A stretch of 64,000 bases of DNA from an uncultured Alphaproteobacteria bacterium (lineage in GTDB: Bacteria > Pseudomonadota > Alphaproteobacteria > Rhizobiales > Ancalomicrobiaceae): the NCBI GenBank assembly GCA_937892955.1, contig CALBKH010000103.1, forward strand, positions 4,672 through 68,671, in the 5' to 3' direction. Made by a program: the position numbers and the translations under genes. Below the pieces are notes generated by a model. It had not been told where the DNA came from. It worked only from the letters and a program-made list of their open reading frames with translations, and ran no database searches. The first letter of the stretch is position 1; each line of letters begins with the position of its first letter. Positions 59,542 through 64,000 of this stretch are shown here, piece after piece.

Positions 59542-60428
59542 GGGCGGGTTCCTTGGGGTCGCGAGGCTGGCCTCGAGCGGACGATCGCATCGGTGACGCG
59601 GGCCGCTTCGACGTGCGGGCGGACGTCGTGGACGCGGATGATCGCGGCGCCGGCGAGGATGCCGGCGACGTTGGTGGCGAGCGTGCCGAAGAGGCGTTCC
59701 TCCGTCGGCAGATCGAGGATGGCGCCGATCATCCGCTTGCGCGACGTGCCGAGCAGGATCGGCCGGCCGAGGACGGAAAGCTCGGCGAGCCGCGCCAGGG
59801 TCTCGAGGTTCTGCTCGAAGGTCTTGCCGAAGCCGATGCCCGGATCGATCGCCACGTCGTCTTCGGCGACACCGGCGGCGAGCGCGATGTCGATCGAGCG
59901 GCGGAAGAACGCGAGCTGGTCGGCGATCGTGTCGATCGCCGCATCGGCCGTCTCGCGATTGTGCATGACGATCACCGGCGCGCCGTGCGCCGCCGCCACC
60001 CGGGCGATGTCGGGATCGCGGGTCAGCCCCCAGACGTCGTTGACGATCGTCGCGCCGGCCGCCAGCGCCTTCGCAGCGGTCGAGGCCTTGTAGGTGTCGA
60101 TCGAGATCGGCAGCGGCGAGGTCTTCGCCAGTTCGGCGATCACCGGCAGCACCCGCCGCTGTTCCTCCTCGGCCGGAACCGCCTCGTGGCCCGGCCGGGT
60201 CGACTCGCCGCCGATGTCGACGATGTCGGCTCCTTCGGCGATCATCCGCTGCGCCTGCGCCATCGCCCGATCGAGGTCGGCGAAGCGGCCGCCGTCGGAG
60301 AAACTGTCGGGCGTGGCGTTGAGGATGCCCATCACCAGGGTGCGTCGGCCGAGATCGGGAAGCCGCGCGCGCCCGCGCGCCGCAGCCTGTGGCATGGCGA
60401 GGAAGGGTGTGAGGGGAGCTTCGGACAT
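59538..60428 (-). CDS. folP: Dihydropteroate synthase
   Basis: The 296-residue TIM-barrel enzyme joins p-aminobenzoate to the pterin. It is the target of sulfonamides. LVMGILNATPDSFSDGGRF, IVDIGGESTRPGHEAV, and the C-terminal DVRPHVEAARVTDAI with the conserved arginine and histidine are all intact. I saw no unusual change in the sulfonamide loop segments. It leads the folP-folB-folK unit; upstream is a short repeat-bearing gap. Confidence 0.95.
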   Translation of the reverse strand: MSEAPLTPFLAMPQAAARGRARLPDLGRRTLVMGILNATPDSFSDGGRFADLDRAMAQAQRMIAEGADIVDIGGESTRPGHEAVPAEEEQRRVLPVIAELAKTSPLPISIDTYKASTAAKALAAGATIVNDVWGLTRDPDIARVAAAHGAPVIVMHNRETADAAIDTIADQLAFFRRSIDIALAAGVAEDDVAIDPGIGFGKTFEQNLETLARLAELSVLGRPILLGTSRKRMIGAILDLPTEERLFGTLATNVAGILAGAAIIRVHDVRPHVEAARVTDAIVRSRPASRPQGTRP

Positions 60429-60534
60429 GGTGATGGCGCTCGAGCCGCGCGGCGGAGCCCGCGCAGCAGATCTCTAACCCTCTCCGCCTCGCGAGGCGAG
60501 GCGGAAAGCGCTCGACCGCCATGCGTCGAATCAC

Positions 60535-60586
60535 GAAGGTCGGCCACGAAGATCGGCCATGAAGGTCGGCCATGAAGGCCGGGACG
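60535..60586. repeat. 13-bp tandem repeat, about four copies
   Basis: Units starting at 60535, 60548, 60561 and 60574 share GAAGNTCGGCCAY, with the last unit diverged (GAAGGCCGGGACG). They lie in the gap between folP and the YbaK-type gene, upstream of folP on the minus strand. Confidence 0.7.
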
Positions 60587-60649
60587 ACTCGCCGGGACGT
60601 GAGCGGTGTACGCCGGCGCGACCGACGGCCACCGACGCGTCGTGCCGCC

Positions 60650-61141
60650 TCAGCCCATCCGGATCACCTTCGCCCCGACCGCGGCGGCGAGCGCCCGCGG
60701 AGCGACGGCGAAGACGGCGAAGGGCGTGCCCGCCGCCGCCCACACGCGGGCATGGCCGAGCAGATCCTCGTCGATGAACACGTCGAGCGCCGTGGCGTGA
60801 CCGAAGGGCGGGATGCCGCCGATCGCATAGCCGGTGACGGTGCGGACGTCCTTGCCCGGCATCCGCTCCAACGCCTCGCCGATCGAGCCGGCGACGGCCG
60901 TCTCGTCGACCCGGTTGGACCCGGCGACGAGCAGCAGATACGGCCTCCCCGAGGCCGCCCCCCTGAACACCAGCGATTTGACGATCTCGCCGACCGCACA
61001 GCCGCAGGCCGCGGCCGCTTCTTCCGCCGTGCGCGTCGACGCCGGCATCGCCACCACCTCGACGGCGAGGCCGAGGTCGCGCGCGGCGGCGGCGACCCGC
61101 GCCGCTGCGGGGGCGAGGTCGGAGGTCGCTTCGTCGTTCAT
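60650..61141 (-). CDS. YbaK/EbsC-family aminoacyl-tRNA deacylase
   Basis: The 163-residue protein belongs to the YbaK/ProX superfamily of trans-editing domains. STRTAEEAAAACGCAVGEIVKSLVF holds the conserved lysine, and LLVAGSNRVD and the GYAIGGIPPFGHATALDVFIDEDLL segment (the family's G-G-x-P-P-F-G-H) complete the signature. Relatives hydrolyse mischarged Cys- or Ala-tRNA-Pro. Which mischarged tRNA is edited cannot be told. It is same-strand with the phosphoesterase, 14 bases downstream of it. Confidence 0.88.
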   Translation of the reverse strand: MNDEATSDLAPAAARVAAAARDLGLAVEVVAMPASTRTAEEAAAACGCAVGEIVKSLVFRGAASGRPYLLLVAGSNRVDETAVAGSIGEALERMPGKDVRTVTGYAIGGIPPFGHATALDVFIDEDLLGHARVWAAAGTPFAVFAVAPRALAAAVGAKVIRMG

Positions 61142-61154
61142 GCCGCGTCTCCGA

Positions 61155-62048
61155 TCAAGGAACGAGGGGGCTCCGTGAGATCTCGACCACGCCGGAGGAG
61201 GCGTTGCGGAAGCCGCGCTCGATCCGCGTGGTGCGCCAGTCGCCGACGCCGCCGGTGATCTCGAACAGGTTCCACCCCGCCCCGCGCCGTCCCGGCCCCG
61301 GATTGCGCGACGCCGACGGCACGCCGACCAACGGCACCGGCCCGTCCTTGCCGTCGAGCCATTCGACGGTGGCGCGGTGGGTGTGGCCGTGCAGGATCAG
61401 TTCGGCGCCGTGCCGGCGGATCACGTCGCGGAACCGCGCCGTGCCGATCAGCCGGCCGGCCCAGTGGATCGGCTTCTTCGACGGCGGATGGTGGATCAGC
61501 ACCACTCTGTAGAGCCCCTCGTGGGCGTAGCGGTCGAGGAGGTCCGCCACCCGCATCGCCTGACTGGCGTCGAAACGGCCGGTCGCCATGAACGGCGCCG
61601 TCGCCTCGGCCGACGAGACGCCGACGATGCCCACCGGCCCGCGCCGGCGGCAGAACGGGAAACGCCCGGCCTCGCCGAAGTCGCCCTTGACGAAGGGCGC
61701 CCAGGCTTCGGAGGCGCGCTTCAGCGCCCCGCGCACATAGGCGTCGTGATTGCCCGGCACCGCCGAGACGTCGTGCGGATTGCCGAGGCTCGCCAACCAC
61801 CGCCGCGCCGGTTCGAGTTCGGCGTCGAGGGCGATGTTGACGATGTCGCCGGTGACCGCCACGTGGTCGGGAGAATGGGCGACGAGATCGTCGACCAGAT
61901 CGCCGAGCACCGTCGGTCGCATCCCACCGCGACCGCGGTTGAGGCGCCAATTGATGTAGCCGAGCACCCGCTTTCCCGCGAGTTCTCTGAGGCGGGGTTC
62001 GGGCAGCGGACCGAGGTGGGGATCGGAAACGTGGGCGAGGCGGAACAT
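61155..62048 (-). CDS. Metallophosphoesterase, CpdA-like
   Basis: The 297-residue calcineurin-like phosphoesterase has the full metal-ligand set in order: D-x-H (VSDPHLG, 8-14), GD (AVTGDIVN), GNHD (VPGNHDAYV), H (LIHHPPSKKP) and GHTH (LHGHTHRATVEW). It resembles cyclic-nucleotide phosphodiesterase CpdA and other class III enzymes, but the substrate could equally be a UDP-lipid or another phosphodiester. The start at 62048 is conserved (MFRLAHVSDPHLG). It lies downstream of a strong terminator, so it has its own promoter. Confidence 0.88.
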   Translation of the reverse strand: MFRLAHVSDPHLGPLPEPRLRELAGKRVLGYINWRLNRGRGGMRPTVLGDLVDDLVAHSPDHVAVTGDIVNIALDAELEPARRWLASLGNPHDVSAVPGNHDAYVRGALKRASEAWAPFVKGDFGEAGRFPFCRRRGPVGIVGVSSAEATAPFMATGRFDASQAMRVADLLDRYAHEGLYRVVLIHHPPSKKPIHWAGRLIGTARFRDVIRRHGAELILHGHTHRATVEWLDGKDGPVPLVGVPSASRNPGPGRRGAGWNLFEITGGVGDWRTTRIERGFRNASSGVVEISRSPLVP

Positions 62049-62120
62049 GGCCCCGTGGAACTAGCGTCGGACGCCGTCCGGGTCCAGACGGCGAAAGACG
62101 AAAGTGGGTGGGCCGACGCA

Positions 62121-62156
62121 TAAAAAAGCGGCGGAGCCGATCCGGCTCCGCCGCTT
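62121..62156 (-). terminator. Strong intrinsic terminator after the 36-codon gene
   Basis: On the minus strand a perfect 14-bp stem (AAGCGGCGGAGCCG with its complement, three-base loop) is followed by TTTTTT. It ends 38-73 bases beyond the small gene's stop. Confidence 0.9.
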
Positions 62157-62193
62157 CGATGACGGCTCGGGTCGCGACCCGTGATCGTCGCGC

Positions 62194-62304
62194 TCAGCCC
62201 CAGAAGGTCTTCAGGATCGCGTGGACGCGCGGATCGGTCAGATCGACGGCGGGCTTCCACTGATAGGAGACGGGGCGGGCCTTGCGACGCAGAAAGGCGA
62301 ACAT
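62194..62304 (-). CDS. Small 36-codon gene, unknown function
   Basis: The product MFAFLRRKARPVSYQWKPAV...ILKTFWG (36 residues) is basic at the N-terminus, with a central VDLTDPRVHAIL and an aromatic end. GAGGA precedes the ATG by nine bases. A perfect 14-bp stem terminator with a run of T follows the stop. Together these suggest a genuine monocistronic gene that automated callers may miss. There is no signal peptide or clear membrane helix. I know of no named family. It could be a leader peptide or small regulatory protein. Confidence 0.6.
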   Translation of the reverse strand: MFAFLRRKARPVSYQWKPAVDLTDPRVHAILKTFWG

Positions 62305-62529
62305 GATATCGGTTCCTCGGTTCGACGCCCGGCGGTCGGGGTTTCGTTTCGGAAACGGCGATACCGCCCGCACTTCTTTCGAGAAGTGTGGTTCGCACGA
62401 GCGACGTGCTGATCTGATGCCGCTCTTCTAGGCAATTGCCTGAAAAAGAGCTAGGTGCAGTGCACAATGGCCGCCATGCAATGGGCGCATGGCATACTTC
62501 ATTCTTCATTCACGAATGCGGGTTCCGGA

Positions 62530-63030
62530 ATGTCGATACGCGAGACGCCCCGCTTCTCCCTGGTCCGCTTCGCCAAGCCCTTGACCAAGCGCCTCGGCGC
62601 CTGGGCCGGCCTCGTGGCGCGCGCGACGACCCTCGGGGTGCGTGCCGTCGTGCGCGACGAGGAAGGTCGTATCCTCCTGGTGCGGCACACCTATCTGCCC
62701 GGCTGGTATCTGCCCGGCGGCGGCGTCGATCCCGGCGAGACCGTCGCCGCGGCGGCCGTCCGCGAGGTGGCCGAGGAGACCGGGGTCGCGACCCTCGAGA
62801 AGCCCCGCCTCTTCGCGCTCTATCTCAACCGTCGCGTCTCGCGCCGCGACCATGTCGCGCTCCTCGTCTTCGATGCGCCCGTCGCAGGGCAGACCCTCCG
62901 CCGCCCGGCGATCGAGATCGCCGAAGTCGGCTTCTTCGCCCTCGACGCGCTGCCTCGGGAGACCACCGGCGCCACCCGTCGCCGCCTCGCCGAGGTCTTC
63001 GAGGGCAGCGCGATCACGGCGGAATGGTGA
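62530..63030 (+). CDS. Nudix hydrolase
   Basis: The 166-residue protein has a Nudix box GGGVDPGETVAAAAVREVAEETG (about 70-92), with REVAEE intact. VVRDEEGRILLVRHTYLPGWYLPGG precedes it, as in the family's substrate-binding strand. The first 35 residues are basic and amphipathic (SLVRFAKPLTKRLGAWAGLVARATT) and could associate with the membrane. The start at 62530 is chosen from the conserved core; an ATG at 62455 extends it by 25 residues without a good ribosome site. The substrate is unknown. Confidence 0.85.
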   Translation: MSIRETPRFSLVRFAKPLTKRLGAWAGLVARATTLGVRAVVRDEEGRILLVRHTYLPGWYLPGGGVDPGETVAAAAVREVAEETGVATLEKPRLFALYLNRRVSRRDHVALLVFDAPVAGQTLRRPAIEIAEVGFFALDALPRETTGATRRRLAEVFEGSAITAEW

Positions 63031-63283
63031 GCCGGCCTTGCGAGACCCGCCCCGACCGTGCTAACCGGCGGCCGTCTCGGGCGATGAACGCCCCGAGCGA
63101 GGACACGATGATCCCGACGCTGCGCATCTCGCGACGACGAACCGAACGACCCGGCACCCGCCGCGTCGCCGTCGTGATCTCGCGCGCCTGACACCGGACG
63201 ATGCGGCCTCGCCGCCACCGGGTGGGCGGGCGGCAGGACCCGACGCGGGAAACCTTCCCCTCCCCCGCATCCGGATTGTTCCC
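63031..63283. other. Intergenic gap, no gene seen
   Basis: This 253-base stretch between the Nudix and GNAT genes has no convincing coding frame, terminator or dyad. Upstream of the GNAT gene is AACCTTCCCCTCCCCCGC, which is not a ribosome site. Confidence 0.4.
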
Positions 63284-63790
63284 ATGACCACCCATACCCC
63301 GGTGATCCGGCCCGAGACGCCGGCCGAAGATGCCGCGATCGAAGCCCTCCACGAACACGCCTTCGGCCCCGGCCGGTTCGCCCGCACCGCCTTCCGCCTG
63401 CGCGAGGGAGTCGCCTGCGATCCCGATCTGTCGCTCGTCGCGCTGGTCGACGGCCGCCTCGCCGGCTCGGTCAAACTCACCGCCATCCGCATCGGCGACG
63501 CGCCGTCGCTGCTCCTCGGACCGCTCGCGGTCGACCCCGACCACGGTAGCCGCGGCCTCGGCCGGGCGTTGGTGCGCGCCGCGGTGGAGAAGGCGCGCGC
63601 CCTCGGTCATCGCTCGATCCTGCTGGTCGGCGACGCCCCTTACTACGGACCGTTGGGCTTCCACCATGTGAAGCCGACCGACGTGATCATGCCCGGGCCG
63701 GTCGACACCGCCCGCGTGCTCCTGTGCGAGCTCGTCGAGGGCGCCGCCGCCGAGGCCAAGGGCCGCGTCAAGAGCGCCCGCTGGGGGTGA
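63284..63790 (+). CDS. GNAT-family N-acetyltransferase, YhbS-like
   Basis: The 168-residue acetyltransferase has the acetyl-CoA loop LAVDPDHGSRGLGRALVRAAVEKARALG (R-x-x-G-x-G/A type) near 84-110. LLVGDAPYYGPLGFHHV is the typical YhbS late motif. EALHEHAFGPGRFARTAFRLREG and LVALVDGRLAGSVKLTAI also match that group. It is a YhbS-type single-domain enzyme; substrate unknown. A Rhizobiales palindromic repeat follows within 70 bases. Confidence 0.85.
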   Translation: MTTHTPVIRPETPAEDAAIEALHEHAFGPGRFARTAFRLREGVACDPDLSLVALVDGRLAGSVKLTAIRIGDAPSLLLGPLAVDPDHGSRGLGRALVRAAVEKARALGHRSILLVGDAPYYGPLGFHHVKPTDVIMPGPVDTARVLLCELVEGAAAEAKGRVKSARWG

Positions 63791-63852
63791 TATCAGTCTT
63801 GCGAAGTTCCGACCGTTTTCCGGGCGGTTCGGTTTCGAAGGTCGGTGCTCCG

Positions 63853-63900
63853 ACGTCCCCTCCCCCGCAAGGGGGGAGAGGACTGGATGCGAGGGCCTTC
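63853..63900. repeat. Palindromic intergenic repeat near the window end
   Basis: The stretch CGTCCCCTCCCCCGC-AAGGGGGGAGAGG with trailing GGATGCGAGGGCCTTCGG resembles the elements at 3626-3785. It lies after the GNAT gene; the last 100 bases of the window hold no recognisable gene. Confidence 0.5.
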
Positions 63901-64000
63901 GGTAGATCCACGCCGATCGAGTCGAAAATTCGTGAGCGCGGTGAAAGGAGACCTGTGCGCGGTTGGACCATCATGTTGATTTGATGCGTTTAATGTGCCT

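Overview
The window is a GC-rich chromosomal segment of an alphaproteobacterium, most likely order Hyphomicrobiales (Rhizobiales). The evidence is the petABC cytochrome bc1 operon followed by mtnP-trmO-apt, a MarR/OmpR pair resembling Rhodobacter PetP/PetR, Rhizobiales-type palindromic intergenic repeats, and pervasive 4-bp ATGA/GTGA overlaps. A narrower taxon cannot be fixed from sequence reading alone. Almost everything is compact housekeeping sequence. One AT-rich patch (about 340-2130) looks foreign.

Layout. 1-316: end of a metallo-beta-lactamase-fold gene. 335-2130: AT-rich insert with one Sll1717-type P-loop ATPase. 2144-9077: small secreted protein, ilvE, MarR regulator with two-component system, MaoC-type hydratases, membrane protein, TetR-like regulator. 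9198-13781: prs, lipoprotein, pgeF, a MidA/NDUFAF7-type methyltransferase and lgt. 14013-24177: ubiK-like gene, DUF523, ybjN-like gene, proC, GST, rplY-pth, csp, infA, ychF, a 168-bp tandem repeat, efp with epmA, and a His-rich CDF metal exporter. 24198-30759: apt, trmO, mtnP and petCBA on the minus strand, facing trmL-hemF. 30787-35001: diguanylate cyclase, cca, DUF6111, Nudix and DUF1285 genes. 35187-42091: MoxR/DUF58/DUF4159/large membrane protein cassette. 42210-43572: oxyR and DUF2267. 43576-46362: cbiMNQO cobalt transporter under a cobalamin riboswitch. 46566-49688: copper chaperone, nnrS, mog, DUF2478. 49959-56413: napFDAGHBC periplasmic nitrate reductase. 56547-58199: two tandem Crp/Fnr regulators. 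58686-62304: folK-folB-folP, YbaK-type deacylase, phosphoesterase, and an unannotated 36-codon gene. 62530-63790: Nudix and GNAT genes.

Themes. Respiration and nitrogen oxides link several blocks: bc1 complex, Nap reductase, molybdenum cofactor gene mog, NnrS, aerobic hemF, and two Crp/Fnr regulators that carry the FNR-type E-x-x-S-R recognition motif but lack the FNR iron-sulfur cysteines. Translation is a second theme: rplY, pth, infA, efp/epmA, trmL, trmO, cca, ychF.

The most unusual structure is a 29-bp tandem array between mtnP and trmO. Each unit carries a Shine-Dalgarno-like GAAGG and an ATGA stop/start, giving a chain of four overlapping ten-codon mini-ORFs that joins the two genes. 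Other items worth a look are the 168-bp hairpin-rich repeat between ychF and efp, a terminator-like hairpin just upstream of rplY, the stand-alone 36-codon gene with its own terminator, and the AT-rich ATPase. I saw no rRNA, tRNA, CRISPR array, transposase or origin.
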